From: Kaistella jeonii
GTDB taxonomy: Bacteria; Bacteroidota; Bacteroidia; Flavobacteriales; Weeksellaceae
DNA: 64,000 nt
Reading direction: 5' to 3'
Assembly (NCBI RefSeq): GCF_000812865.1
Contig: NZ_JSYL01000002.1
Span: forward strand, 558,001 to 622,000
Shown here: one piece after another, positions 44,056 through 53,614 of the stretch
How the letters are laid out: each line of letters starts with the position of its first letter
Position numbering within the stretch: position 1 is the first letter of the stretch
Position numbers and translations under genes: made by a program
Notes under the pieces: model-generated
What the model was told of the DNA's origin: nothing
The model's input: only the letters and a program-made list of their open reading frames with translations
Databases searched by the model: none

Positions 44056-46179
44056 CTAAGCCTCTTCCAACTGAGAATGATTTTTCACCAATTCTTGCTG
44101 AACATTTCCTGGAACCAATTGATATTCCGAAAACTTCATGCTAAACTTAGCTCTTCCTCCTGTAATGGAACGCAAAGTCGATCCGTAATCATGTAATTCT
44201 CCTAATGGAACTTCCGCCAGAATTTTCTGATAATGACCTTCAGAATCCATTCCGGAAATAATTGCTCGTCGGGTTTGTAAATCCCCCATGACGTCTCCTG
44301 TATCTTCATCAGGACATAAAATCTCCACAGAATAAATCGGTTCTAAAAGTTGTGGTTTTGCATCATGAAAAGCTTCTTTAAAAGCGCCGGAAGCTGCCAA
44401 TTGGAAAGAAATATCATTGGAATCTACGCTGTGCATTTTTCCATCATAAACGGTAACGCGAATATTTTGACAGTGAGATCCAGTTAAAGGTCCTTCTTTC
44501 ATCTGTTGCATAATTCCTTTTTTGATGGCGCCAATATAACGGTTATCAATCGCTCCACCGACGATGCACCAATAAAAAGCCAGTTTTCCGCCCCACGGTA
44601 AATCTTCAATATCTTCTTGGCGAATATTCACGCCGGTCGGATCTTCCATTCCTTCATAGAAATTTTCTACGCGCATGTGAATTTCCCCAAACTGTCCGCT
44701 ACCACCAGATTGTTTTTTATGTCGGTAATCAGCATCGGCTTTTCCGGTAATCGTTTCTCTGTAAGAAATCCTCGGATTATCGAAATTCATATTGACATTA
44801 AATTCTTTCAGCAATCTTTGTTTGACTAAATCTAAATGAAGCTGACCTTGACCGTGAAGAATGGTTTGTCTCAATTCGGCAGATTGTTCCACTTTTAAAG
44901 TTGGATCTTCTTTTTCAATTTTATGCAGAGCAGTCACCAATTTTTCCATGTCGGAAATAGAATCAGTCGAAATTGCTTTTCGAATTCTACTTTCGGGAAA
45001 TTTCATGGGACGAACTTTTCGATCCAGACCTTTCGTATTTAAAGTATCGTTAGAGTGACCATATTTTAATTTAACGGTAACGCCTAAATCTCCTGCAACC
45101 AATTCGGTCACTGGAATTCTTTCTTTTCCTTCTGCGATAAATATTTGAGAAATTCTTTCTGTTTCGCCATTATTTGCATTAATGAGTTCGTCTCCAGGTT
45201 TCAGTTTTCCACTTAACACTTTAAAATAAGAGACCATTCCGACTTGCGGTTCAGAAGTGGTTTTATAAATAAAAATCGTTGTTTTATCATTTGGATCGTA
45301 AGAAATTTCACCGCCATTTTCGAGTTTTCTTGCAGGTCTTTCTTCTGGTGAAGGCGCGATATCATCAATGAATCCCATTAATCTTCCGCTTCCCATATCT
45401 TTTAAACCACTCGTTACAAATACCGGAAAAAACTGCTGTTTCGCTAAAGCGATCGTAATTCCTTTTGCAAGATCGTCTTCAGAAAGATTGCCTTCTGCAA
45501 AATATTTCTCCATCAATCCTTCTTCATTTTCCGCTGCGATTTCCACCAAAGCATTGTGCATTTTATTGGCTTTTGCCATTTCACTTTCAGGAATCGCTTT
45601 CTTTTCAGGTTTCCCACCATTAGGAGGAAATTCATACATCACCATTCTCAAAGCATCGATGATCGCATTGAAATTTGTACCGGAATTATAAGGATATTGT
45701 ACCGGAACTACTTTTGAACCGAACCTCTCTTTTGCCTGTTCTAAAGTTTTCTCAAAATCAGCTTTTGGATGATCCATTTGATTGATGACAAAAATCGCCG
45801 GAGTTTCATATTCTTCGACATATTCCCAAACCAATTCTGTACCGACTTCTACTCCATTTGCAGCATTCAAAACGATGATCGCAGTATCCGCAACTTTCAA
45901 AGAAGAAATGACTTCGCCCACGAAATCATCGAATCCGGGAGTATCAATAATATTAAGTTTGTTATTTCGCCAGTTGACGAACATTTGGTGGGAGAAAATC
46001 GTTTTGCCTTTTTCATGTTCCAGATCGGTATTGTCGCTCACCGTGTTTTGTCCTTGAACACTTCCACGGCGCTTGATCGCCCCGCCTTCGTACAACATGG
46101 TCTCAATCAATGTAGTTTTTCCGCTGTCGGAATGACCTAATAAAACTACATTTCGTAAATCTTTGGTATTAGCACTCAT
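44056..46179 (-). CDS. EF-G paralog (EF-G2-like translation factor)
   Basis: 707 residues with all five EF-G domains. The G domain has GHSDSGKT (15-22) and a switch I of the LEHEKGKTI type. Switch II reads DTPGFDDF (79-86), with Phe83 where canonical EF-G has the catalytic His, and the base-recognition motif is NQMD (133-136) rather than NKMD. These changes mark it as an EF-G2-type paralog, not the housekeeping fusA. In Bacteroides an EF-G paralog that works without GTP hydrolysis is reported to sustain translation in starvation; equivalence here is inference. It stands alone, away from str-operon genes. Confidence 0.9.
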   Translation of the reverse strand: MSANTKDLRNVVLLGHSDSGKTTLIETMLYEGGAIKRRGSVQGQNTVSDNTDLEHEKGKTIFSHQMFVNWRNNKLNIIDTPGFDDFVGEVISSLKVADTAIIVLNAANGVEVGTELVWEYVEEYETPAIFVINQMDHPKADFEKTLEQAKERFGSKVVPVQYPYNSGTNFNAIIDALRMVMYEFPPNGGKPEKKAIPESEMAKANKMHNALVEIAAENEEGLMEKYFAEGNLSEDDLAKGITIALAKQQFFPVFVTSGLKDMGSGRLMGFIDDIAPSPEERPARKLENGGEISYDPNDKTTIFIYKTTSEPQVGMVSYFKVLSGKLKPGDELINANNGETERISQIFIAEGKERIPVTELVAGDLGVTVKLKYGHSNDTLNTKGLDRKVRPMKFPESRIRKAISTDSISDMEKLVTALHKIEKEDPTLKVEQSAELRQTILHGQGQLHLDLVKQRLLKEFNVNMNFDNPRISYRETITGKADADYRHKKQSGGSGQFGEIHMRVENFYEGMEDPTGVNIRQEDIEDLPWGGKLAFYWCIVGGAIDNRYIGAIKKGIMQQMKEGPLTGSHCQNIRVTVYDGKMHSVDSNDISFQLAASGAFKEAFHDAKPQLLEPIYSVEILCPDEDTGDVMGDLQTRRAIISGMDSEGHYQKILAEVPLGELHDYGSTLRSITGGRAKFSMKFSEYQLVPGNVQQELVKNHSQLEEA

Positions 46180-46419
46180 CGTATTTAGTTTTAATTAATT
46201 GAATGGAAATGCTAAAAAGGAAATGACAGTCATTTGATTTTTAGAAGTTTAAAGTTACGAAAGATTTAAATCAAGACTAAAATAAATAAGTATTTCAAAA
46301 GATGATTTTTGACATTTTTAATTTTAACCATGTATAAAGTATTGCGAAGAAACGCTTTCAATTACTTAGTTTTACGATACAACATCAATTCAGAAAGCAG
46401 CAAATGGGGTTAAAAGATC

Positions 46420-46461
46420 CATCGATGACGTTGTTTGAAGCATCGATGACGTTCACAACCT
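46420..46461 (+). repeat. Two-copy 21-bp direct repeat
   Basis: Two units at 46420-46440 and 46441-46461, both beginning CATCGATGACGTT. Its ATGACGTTC core is the reverse complement of the GAACGTCAT core in the adjacent tandem array. Confidence 0.75.
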
Positions 46462-46470
46462 CAAATTTGG

Positions 46471-46576
46471 GGTTCCGGAACGTCATTTTTGAGATTCCGA
46501 ACGTCATTTTTGCGGTTCGGAACCTTATTTATGGGGTTCGGAACGTCATTCATGGGGTTCGGAACGTCAAATTTGG
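46471..46576 (+). repeat. 21-bp tandem repeat array, five units
   Basis: Units at 46471-46492 (22 bp), 46493-46513, 46514-46534, 46535-46555 and 46556-46576, each close to GGTTCGGAACGTCATTTNTGG. The period of 21 keeps one reading frame, giving a degenerate heptapeptide (G/A)VRNV(I/K)x. Confidence 0.85.
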
Positions 46577-46713
46577 GGTAAATTTGAACAAATCTTCACA
46601 GAAATAGCCGCAATCATTTTGTGAACTAAAAAACTTTGATGAGAAGAAATAATCTTATTATTTAGCCCCAATTAAAACAACATCCTTTTTTGAGGAGGAA
46701 CGACGAGGAAAAG

Positions 46714-46735
46714 ACCTGCTTGTCGGCAGACAGGT
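46714..46735. repeat. 22-bp imperfect palindrome in GC-richer segment
   Basis: ACCTG..CAGGT outer arms around GTCGGC; near-palindromic with one mismatch pair and G-U pairs. It resembles short palindromes often scattered in Flavobacteriia genomes (recalled, not searched). Confidence 0.5.
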
Positions 46736-46838
46736 ATAGTGGAAAGCGCGTTCGAAATTTCTAAAGTCCGAAAATCTTATTGCTCTTAAAGAAAGAAATC
46801 ATGTGCAAGAGAATTTTTTTTTAAATTTTAATTATCTG

Positions 46839-46846
46839 TAAATTTG
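46839..46846 (+). promoter_or_regulatory. Candidate -7 box of menD
   Basis: TAAATTTG, 18 bp before the menD ATG at 46865. No distinct -33 TTG. Confidence 0.5.
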
Positions 46847-46864
46847 CCCCAATCAATTTACTAC

Positions 46865-48529
46865 ATGAAACAATTCTCTTCAAAACGAAGCATTCAAATT
46901 TTAGCACACCTTTTAAAAGAATACGGAATTTTCGACATCGTGATTTCTCCTGGATCCAGAAATGCGCCGTTAGCGATTCACTTTTCAGAAATGGATGAGT
47001 TGAATTGTTACAGTATTGTGGATGAAAGAAGCGCTGCGTTTGTTGCAATGGGAATGGCAAAAAGCATACAGAAACCTGTCGCAATAACTTGTACAAGCGG
47101 TTCTGCATCTGCCAATTATTATCCTGCAGTTACCGAAGCTTTTTATTCAAACACACCGCTTTTGATTTTAACAGCCGATCGTCCTGTCGATTTTGTAGAT
47201 ATTTTCGATGGACAAACCATTCGTCAGAAAGATCTGTATAAGCAACATTCTTACGGAGATTTTCAACTGTTGGAAGATCACGAAGAAAATGCGGAGGACG
47301 AAAATTTTGCGTTGATAAAAAAAGCAATCGAACTTTGCTTTGAAAAACAAGGCCCGGTTCATATCAATATTCCTCTCGAAGAACCTTTATATCAATTGGT
47401 TTCGGAAATTCCAAATTTCCCGCCTGTAGAGAAAACCATTCAGAAAAAGTCCGAGGAATTCTCTCCCAATCTTGCTGCAGAATGGAATACTTCCAAAAGA
47501 ATTATGATCTTAGTCGGAACACGTGATTATAGTGAAGAGCTGGAAATGCAGTTGTCACAGCTCGTTAAAAACCATAGTGTGGTTGTTTTGAAAGAAGCAA
47601 ATTCAAATTTAAGGCACGATAAGTTTTTCGCCCACATCGATCGGTATATTTTTAATTTTAATGAAGAGGATTTCAAAACTTATGCACCGGATTTATTGAT
47701 CACGATCGGACAAAATATAGTTTCAAAAAAAGTAAAACAATTTCTGCGCAAAGCAAAGCCTAAAAATCACTGGCATGTTGATGAATTTTGGTATCCTGAC
47801 ACGTTCTTCAGCCTCACCGAAAAAATTAAAACTGCGCCGGAAAAGTTCTTCTCTAAATTATTAAATTTCGTTTCGTTAGAGCCAAGTCCTTATTATAATT
47901 TGTGGGATGTTTTGCGGGACAAAAGAGATCTGAAACATGAAGAATATTGTCTGGGAACGAATTTTTCAGATTTTAAATTTTTCGAAATACTTTCTTATAA
48001 ATTGCCTGAAAACATTAATTTGCATTTTAGTAATTCATCTGCAATTCGTTACGCTCAACTTTTTGATTTTCAAAAAAATAATATTTACTGTAACCGCGGA
48101 ACGAGCGGAATTGATGGTTCAACTTCTACCGCGATGGGTTTTGCGATGAAAGACGTAAAGCAAACCGTCTTGGTTACGGGAGATCTGAGCTTTTTCTATG
48201 ACATCAATGGTTTGTGGAATAATTATATTCCGCCATACACCAGAATTATTGTATTTAATAACGGCGGCGGCGATATTTTTAAAATTATTCCGGGACCAAG
48301 CTCTACGAATGCTCTAGATGAATTTATCCTGACCAAACATCATAAAAACGCTGAATATCTTGCGAAACATTTTGGCTTTGCTTATACGAAAGTTGAGGAT
48401 GAAGACACGCTTTCCAGAGTTCTGGATAATTTCTTTAAACCAGATGCGAAAGCAAAAATCTTAGAGATCGATACTTCAGCAATCGAAAATGCGGATGTTT
48501 TAAAAGGTTATTTTGAATTTATAAAGTAA
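46865..48529 (+). CDS. menD: SEPHCHC synthase (menaquinone synthesis)
   Basis: 554 residues from the ATG at 46865. Thiamine-diphosphate enzyme with ISPGSRNAPLAIHF (about residues 25-38), VDERSAAFVAMGMA, TCTSGSASANYYPAV, and the C-terminal RGTSGIDGSTSTAMGFA plus VTGDLSFFYDINGLWN cofactor region. It joins isochorismate and 2-oxoglutarate in the menaquinone pathway; menaquinol is the expected substrate of the alternative complex III. No other men genes are adjacent. It converges on the DUF5686 gene with a 1-bp gap. Confidence 0.94.
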   Translation: MKQFSSKRSIQILAHLLKEYGIFDIVISPGSRNAPLAIHFSEMDELNCYSIVDERSAAFVAMGMAKSIQKPVAITCTSGSASANYYPAVTEAFYSNTPLLILTADRPVDFVDIFDGQTIRQKDLYKQHSYGDFQLLEDHEENAEDENFALIKKAIELCFEKQGPVHINIPLEEPLYQLVSEIPNFPPVEKTIQKKSEEFSPNLAAEWNTSKRIMILVGTRDYSEELEMQLSQLVKNHSVVVLKEANSNLRHDKFFAHIDRYIFNFNEEDFKTYAPDLLITIGQNIVSKKVKQFLRKAKPKNHWHVDEFWYPDTFFSLTEKIKTAPEKFFSKLLNFVSLEPSPYYNLWDVLRDKRDLKHEEYCLGTNFSDFKFFEILSYKLPENINLHFSNSSAIRYAQLFDFQKNNIYCNRGTSGIDGSTSTAMGFAMKDVKQTVLVTGDLSFFYDINGLWNNYIPPYTRIIVFNNGGGDIFKIIPGPSSTNALDEFILTKHHKNAEYLAKHFGFAYTKVEDEDTLSRVLDNFFKPDAKAKILEIDTSAIENADVLKGYFEFIK

Positions 48530-48530
48530 T

Positions 48531-51077
48531 CTAGAAAACGACCTGAATACCAAATTTCACGGCGAATCTTTTAACTTCCGGTCGGTCCAGATAATTTCCA
48601 CGCCAGTTGAAATCGACGCGTAGAATTTTGAAATTACCCAACCCAATATTTTCCAGTCCGAAACCATATTCGTAATAAACATGCTGATCGGGCGCCGAAT
48701 ACCTTTTGTTATCAAAATTTATATTTTTTGAGGCATCGCTTAAAGTTCCATATGCACCCCGGAAAAAAATGAGTTCGCGAAGTTTTAGTTTTTTAATCAA
48801 AGGAAGATAAGAAATCAGTTTCCCATTAAAATGATGCTCAACATTTACCGTAGAATAAGTGTCTGCAACGAATTCATAGTACTTTAATAAAGAAAAAGTA
48901 TTAAAGGATAGAAAGTACGACTGGTTTCCCGGAATGATATTTTGAATCGCAAGCGGAACAGCATCGAAATTTTTTCCCGCCTCGAAATTCACATTTGTTT
49001 TCCCTAAATTACCTAGTAAAATCTTCTGTGCATAGAGAAACTGCAATTTATTATAATCAAAATCACCATCTAAAACATTCGCAAAACCGTGCGTATATTT
49101 CAGAATAAAAGTAGGTGCAAGCGTTCTAAGCGTTGTTCTGTCAACACCATACTGCACATATTTTGCGCCAGGTTGCAACACAAAACTGAAGGTGGTATGA
49201 AAATCAGTCAGTCCCGATTTCAATGCACCATTCTTATAAAAATCGAGATTAAATTTCTCTGGATTAGCGGTACTTATATTCTGTAAAGAAGCATCCATTC
49301 GCAGGACAAAATTTCTCACCGGCTCCAAAGAAAAGAAGAGGTTATTTTGCTTTACAAAACTCAAAGATGCGTTGGTCCCCGAAGTTAAAATACCCGAAGA
49401 ACCATAAGATGGCGTCATAATTCCCTCATCATACATTAAACTTGCTCCGAGTTGCATTACATCATTTTTGCTCCCAAAACCCAGAGTGGCACGGTTGTCA
49501 CGATTGAACATGTACTTTCCTTCTAAACCATATTTGAATTTTCGGTCTTTGAATCCGTAAGCAGTGTAACCTGCAATTCGCCACATGTCGTTCGCAGAAA
49601 AATAAGTTCTGGCTCCAACTCTTACCCGATCACCTTCCACTTCATTATAGCCGTAAGCGGAATAAATACTTCCAAAATCGATGGCGTTCCAGGCATTAAA
49701 ATAGCCAGACTGCACAATTTCTACCAAGTTAATGATCCTTTCAAATTTGGGTACTTTGTGAAGTTCATCAACCATTTTGTACACATTTTTTTCAGATTCC
49801 TGCAGCGGCTCATCTCTGTTCTTTTCCCAGTATTCATCGGATTTGGTTAGATCTTCATCGCTTAATGTCTGGCGCTTGTCTTTCAATAAATTTTCTGCGA
49901 AATTCTGATTAAAAAGATAGTCGCTGTACTGGTCTGTTCTTTTAAAAAGAATACTTTTCGAATCTTTTTTCTTTGTAAAAATGGACATCTCGAGTTCTGT
50001 GTAGGTTTTTTTCGGAAGGAAAATGGTCTCGTTTGGAGAATCGTATTCGATTTCCATATAAATTCCATTGACAAAATTAACGTTGATTTTATTCGGAGAT
50101 TTCAGCGTGGCTCTTACAATATTATAAGTGTCTCTCGATATAAAAAGATCTCCCTGAAAAGCGATCAATTCTTTTCTTCGCGGAAAATATTTAATCTTAA
50201 AGCAATCGTTTCCGTTTACCGAAAGCGAATCGGTGAGTTCGTAGTCATAACTGGCAAAACCATCTGTACCAACAGGACTCGGAAAACCAATATTGAAAAA
50301 GTTTAATGTATTATCGTAAAGATTTACGTCTTTGAACTGATTTTTTGCGGAGGCAGCCATTCGCTCATTATTGTTAAAGCCCGAAAACTTATTGGCAACA
50401 ATAATTTTATTTTCCTGCTTGTCCGGTTTATTTCTACCATAGGTTTTGAAGATCGTTTCATTAAAGAAAACAGGCAGACTGAGTTTTTTATCAAAATTTG
50501 CAGAATCGGCATAATCAAATATGAATTCCAGCTTATTGAATATTTTTCTTTGCTTGAAAGTACTGTCGATATTATTTAGACCGATCTCAATTTTCTCGTA
50601 TTCTTTGTACTGATAATCGTCGTAGTTAGCAAGACCGTTTGTTCTTTTTCTTTTCCAGACCTCCTGCATTATCGCATACGCCGGATTTTCCTTTCTGTTT
50701 TTATACTTCTTCTTAGACTTTCCCGTAAGCATAACTTCCTGAATATGCTCGGTTCTTTCAGATTGCATTTTAACCACTAAATTTTGAAAATTGAGATCGC
50801 TAAAATTGAGAACTTCGGTTTTATAATTTCTTTTGAAAAAACTGGCTGTCGTAATTCCCGAATCAAATTGAATTAAAAAATGATTGTCTTTCGCGATCAC
50901 TTCAGATTTCTGATGGTTATTAATGAAAATCTCCACACCATTCAGAGGTTTCAGCGTTTTGGCATCGATAATCGTTCCCGAAATTTTATTTTGAGAAAAT
51001 ATCAGGGTTCCAAATAACAGAAAAAATAGAATTTTCAAATGGCGTATGATCGGAAAGGAGAATATATTTTTTTTCAT
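48531..51077 (-). CDS. DUF5686 outer-membrane protein with CarboxypepD-reg-like domain
   Basis: 848 residues from the ATG at 51077 (MKKNIFSFP); a longer frame to 51116 lacks a signal-like start. A signal segment (about 9-29, ending IFSQ) is followed by a carboxypeptidase-regulatory-like beta-sandwich (about 31-105), a DUF5686 middle domain and a long C-terminal portion rich in alternating aromatic strands, ending GIQVVF, which suggests an outer-membrane beta-barrel. The N-terminal domain is of the type found on TonB-dependent receptors, but no plug domain is seen. Function is unknown. Confidence 0.82.
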   Translation of the reverse strand: MKKNIFSFPIIRHLKILFFLLFGTLIFSQNKISGTIIDAKTLKPLNGVEIFINNHQKSEVIAKDNHFLIQFDSGITTASFFKRNYKTEVLNFSDLNFQNLVVKMQSERTEHIQEVMLTGKSKKKYKNRKENPAYAIMQEVWKRKRTNGLANYDDYQYKEYEKIEIGLNNIDSTFKQRKIFNKLEFIFDYADSANFDKKLSLPVFFNETIFKTYGRNKPDKQENKIIVANKFSGFNNNERMAASAKNQFKDVNLYDNTLNFFNIGFPSPVGTDGFASYDYELTDSLSVNGNDCFKIKYFPRRKELIAFQGDLFISRDTYNIVRATLKSPNKINVNFVNGIYMEIEYDSPNETIFLPKKTYTELEMSIFTKKKDSKSILFKRTDQYSDYLFNQNFAENLLKDKRQTLSDEDLTKSDEYWEKNRDEPLQESEKNVYKMVDELHKVPKFERIINLVEIVQSGYFNAWNAIDFGSIYSAYGYNEVEGDRVRVGARTYFSANDMWRIAGYTAYGFKDRKFKYGLEGKYMFNRDNRATLGFGSKNDVMQLGASLMYDEGIMTPSYGSSGILTSGTNASLSFVKQNNLFFSLEPVRNFVLRMDASLQNISTANPEKFNLDFYKNGALKSGLTDFHTTFSFVLQPGAKYVQYGVDRTTLRTLAPTFILKYTHGFANVLDGDFDYNKLQFLYAQKILLGNLGKTNVNFEAGKNFDAVPLAIQNIIPGNQSYFLSFNTFSLLKYYEFVADTYSTVNVEHHFNGKLISYLPLIKKLKLRELIFFRGAYGTLSDASKNINFDNKRYSAPDQHVYYEYGFGLENIGLGNFKILRVDFNWRGNYLDRPEVKRFAVKFGIQVVF

Positions 51078-51157
51078 TACAGGCTTGTGAGTAATTACAA
51101 GATCCGGGGATTTCAACAGAGAAAGCAGATCAAGTGATTATCGAGGAAATATCTAAT

Positions 51158-51784
51158 TTAAACTTTTAAATATTCTGAATCTTCAGGTAAGTTTTTAATT
51201 TTAGAAATTGGATAAATGAACATATCATCAAAATTATTCATCGAGTTAATGATTTGAAAATGAGAATACTCTTTTAAGTTTTGTGGCGTGATCTCCGCTT
51301 CTTTAATTTTCTTATTTTTAAGCAAATGTTGGCGCTGCACACCATTTAACAAATAAGTTGTCGGCGTAAACCAATCCTTTCCTTTTTTGAATAAAAGATT
51401 AGAAAAAGAAGTACAGGTGATATGATTATTTTTTACAATAATAATTTCATCAGCTTTCGACAAGATCTTCATTTTTTCCAGCTCTTTTCGGTCTTCGAAT
51501 TTGAAGGAATAGTCGTAGCTATTATTCTCCACCAGCTTAAAATTATCGATCTCAGAGATGGCATAAGGAATCATCTGTGTGCGGAATTTTTTATCCAGAT
51601 CGTAAATAATTCTTAGTTTATAGAGACCATCTTCGTCATGCTGTAGATTTTTGTAAATCTCATCTATATTGATAGAGCCCTCTTCTCCAAAATGCTCGAA
51701 AGTCTTGTTGACCCTGCTTTGATGAAGGTCCAGAAGGAATATTTTCTGGTCTTCTATCTTAATGCTTTCAATGAATTGGGACAT
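51158..51784 (-). CDS. pabC: Class IV aminotransferase-fold enzyme, probable 4-amino-4-deoxychorismate lyase
   Basis: 208 residues, shorter than E. coli PabC. The fold-IV pattern is recognisable: probable Schiff-base Lys95 (SFKFEDRKELE), then ADEIIIVKNNHITCTSFSNLLF, where the usual EGTxSN becomes CTSFSN, and NGVQRQHLL. It would release pyruvate from aminodeoxychorismate to give p-aminobenzoate for folate. Its start overlaps the pabB stop by 17 bp, which is the strongest support for the call, since sequence conservation is low. Confidence 0.78.
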   Translation of the reverse strand: MSQFIESIKIEDQKIFLLDLHQSRVNKTFEHFGEEGSINIDEIYKNLQHDEDGLYKLRIIYDLDKKFRTQMIPYAISEIDNFKLVENNSYDYSFKFEDRKELEKMKILSKADEIIIVKNNHITCTSFSNLLFKKGKDWFTPTTYLLNGVQRQHLLKNKKIKEAEITPQNLKEYSHFQIINSMNNFDDMFIYPISKIKNLPEDSEYLKV

Positions 51785-52745
51785 AAATTTTGTTTTTCAT
51801 TTCTTTGTATTCGTCGGCAAATTTACTCAAATGCGTGATTCCACCACCACTTTTGAAAAATAATTTTCCGTTTTCTTTTTCTATAAATCTTATCATCACA
51901 CAGGAATCCAGATTCTCACCATCGAACCAACCGCAAACACCTGTGTAGAAACCTCTTTCATAATTTTCAGCTTCCAAAATTATTTCCAAAGTTTTCGGTT
52001 TTGGCGCACCGAGAATTGATCCTGCGGGAAGTAAAGTTTTCATGATACTTCCTATTTTATTTTGAAATGCAGGTTTCAGTTTCCCTGAAATTTTCGAACT
52101 CATTGCATAGAGATTCTTTTGTTGCGTCTTAATAAAGTCAATTCTCTGAAATTCATCCAGTTGAACGTCATCTGCAACCATGCTCAGATCATTCCTCAGC
52201 AAATCGACGACCGTGTAATGTTCGGCTTTTTCTTTCACATCATTTTTCAGAATTTCGGCCGCATTTTCTATGGAGGCATCAATTGTACCTTTCATCGGAT
52301 GCGTATAAATTTGATCACCGATGATTTCTACAAAAGTTTCCGGCGAGAAGAAAACAAACTGATCTTTGTACCACACTTTATATTTCGCTCTCGATCGGTA
52401 GAAAATTTCTTTTAAAGTCAGATTAATTTCTATTTCGCTCTTTACGGTATAATTGGTAAGATACGAATTTCCTAATCTTAAATTTTCCTTCACGAAATCA
52501 AATCCCTTCCGATAGTTTCCTTCACTTTCTGAAAATACTTTTAAGTCGATCTCCTGATTTCCTGCTTCTACCTCTTTTATGTTTTTAAAGTTTTGAAAAT
52601 CAATTAATAAACTATTTTTATTAATTTCATTTTCCTGAAAAACTTCTACATTTTCCATTAAAAAATCGACCATAAAAAAGAAGGGAACTTTCTGCTGCGA
52701 AAGTTCATCCATGAGATCGAAATTTTGGTGGTAAGGCGGAAACAT
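51768..52745 (-). CDS. pabB: Aminodeoxychorismate synthase component I
   Basis: 325 residues from the ATG at 52745. The frame is open to 52877, but that part is a hydrophobic stretch crossing the divergent start at 52823. Met12 of this model is another option. It is a chorismate-binding domain with HPMKGT (Lys152), LLRNDLS, the PAGSILGAPKPKT stretch and GVCGWFDGENLDSCVMIR. It aminates chorismate to aminodeoxychorismate; no glutaminase partner (pabA) is next to it. The short N-terminal part is typical of this phylum. Confidence 0.88.
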   Translation of the reverse strand: MFPPYHQNFDLMDELSQQKVPFFFMVDFLMENVEVFQENEINKNSLLIDFQNFKNIKEVEAGNQEIDLKVFSESEGNYRKGFDFVKENLRLGNSYLTNYTVKSEIEINLTLKEIFYRSRAKYKVWYKDQFVFFSPETFVEIIGDQIYTHPMKGTIDASIENAAEILKNDVKEKAEHYTVVDLLRNDLSMVADDVQLDEFQRIDFIKTQQKNLYAMSSKISGKLKPAFQNKIGSIMKTLLPAGSILGAPKPKTLEIILEAENYERGFYTGVCGWFDGENLDSCVMIRFIEKENGKLFFKSGGGITHLSKFADEYKEMKNKIYVPIH

Positions 52746-52822
52746 GAGGACAAAAATAAGGAAAAGCGCTAAGTAAAATAGAAAAAGAAGGGCTTTTAAA
52801 CTTAAAAGATTATTTTTGCGCC

Positions 52823-53545
52823 ATGGAAAACAACGATCCAAGAAAATCTGGCATTCAACAGATTCTGAAAACCGCATTTTGGTATTGGAATAAAACTTTA
52901 ATTTATCAACTGTTGTACAGCTTGCTTTATTTTTCTATGTTTTTTCTGGGTTATTTTTATCTCTTCAGATATTTTGGACTTTGGGACGAATTTGCAAAAT
53001 ACAGTGATCTGGTAAAAACCGACATTCCTGCCTTTAACAAAAAAATGGAGGAAATTGCCAGGTTACCACAAGCGAGGAATTTTGGTCTTGCTTTCTTTTT
53101 TCTTCTGGCTCTCATCAATCCTTTGAATGTAGGACTTTACAAAATATTTAGAAAGATCGATCTAAAAGAACCCGTTTCTATGAAGGATCTTTTTGCAGGT
53201 TATCTCGGTTTCGACTTCTTCAAATTTTTTGGGTTTTACCTCTTCTGGATCATTATTTTCACGTATGCAAACGCCCTTTTAGTTCTCGGATTAGTGTGGG
53301 TTTTTATTACTTTATTTTCAATTCCGTTGATGTTTTTTATGGATGTTAAGACTTTTGAAGGAATTATCTTGACCGTAAAAGGTTTGCGAAAAAATTTCGG
53401 AATGATATTGATCGGGATGTTGATCGCATTATTATTCAGTTTAAGTGGATTTTTACTTTTCGGTGTCGGTTTCCTACTTACATTTCCTTTTTGGAATGCC
53501 ATGATCTATGCTCTTTATCAACACATTTACAAAGAAATAGGCTAA
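52823..53545 (+). CDS. Polytopic membrane protein, first of a tandem pair
   Basis: 240 residues with about five or six spans and a short cytoplasmic N-terminus (MENNDPRKSGIQQILKTAFWYW). A conserved middle part, SMKDLFAGYLGFDFFKFFGFYLFW, and the terminal FPFWNAMIYALYQHIYKEIG resemble the next gene, suggesting an old duplication. Such proteins are often mislabelled beta-carotene monooxygenases; no catalytic residues support that. Function is unknown. It is divergent from pabB. Confidence 0.8.
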   Translation: MENNDPRKSGIQQILKTAFWYWNKTLIYQLLYSLLYFSMFFLGYFYLFRYFGLWDEFAKYSDLVKTDIPAFNKKMEEIARLPQARNFGLAFFFLLALINPLNVGLYKIFRKIDLKEPVSMKDLFAGYLGFDFFKFFGFYLFWIIIFTYANALLVLGLVWVFITLFSIPLMFFMDVKTFEGIILTVKGLRKNFGMILIGMLIALLFSLSGFLLFGVGFLLTFPFWNAMIYALYQHIYKEIG

Positions 53546-53584
53546 ATTTTTATTCTAATTTGCAATAATTTCAGATTTAAATTT

Positions 53585-53592
53585 TAAATTTG
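53585..53592 (+). promoter_or_regulatory. Candidate -7 box before the second membrane paralog
   Basis: TAAATTTG, 22 bp before the ATG at 53615, with TTTG at 53559-53562 (22-bp spacer, somewhat long). Confidence 0.4.
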
Positions 53593-53614
53593 AGAAACTT
53601 TAAAAACTAGAACT

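Larger units (their letters stand above)
46180..46864. other. Gene-free stretch between the EF-G paralog and menD
   Basis: 685 bp, the only gene-free region over 300 bp in the window. It holds two 21-bp direct repeats (46420-46461), a five-unit 21-bp tandem array (46471-46576), a GC-richer segment with an imperfect palindrome (46714-46735) and the menD promoter at its right end. One 67-codon frame (46404-46607) reads through the array but shows no ordinary gene features. No RNA gene was recognised. Confidence 0.7.

Noticed and set aside
45769..46140. Plus-strand frames opposite the EF-G paralog
   Set aside because: Shadows of a conserved G domain; no gene features of their own.
46420..46576. 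CRISPR array
   Set aside because: Repeats are contiguous 21-bp units with no spacers, and no cas genes are present.
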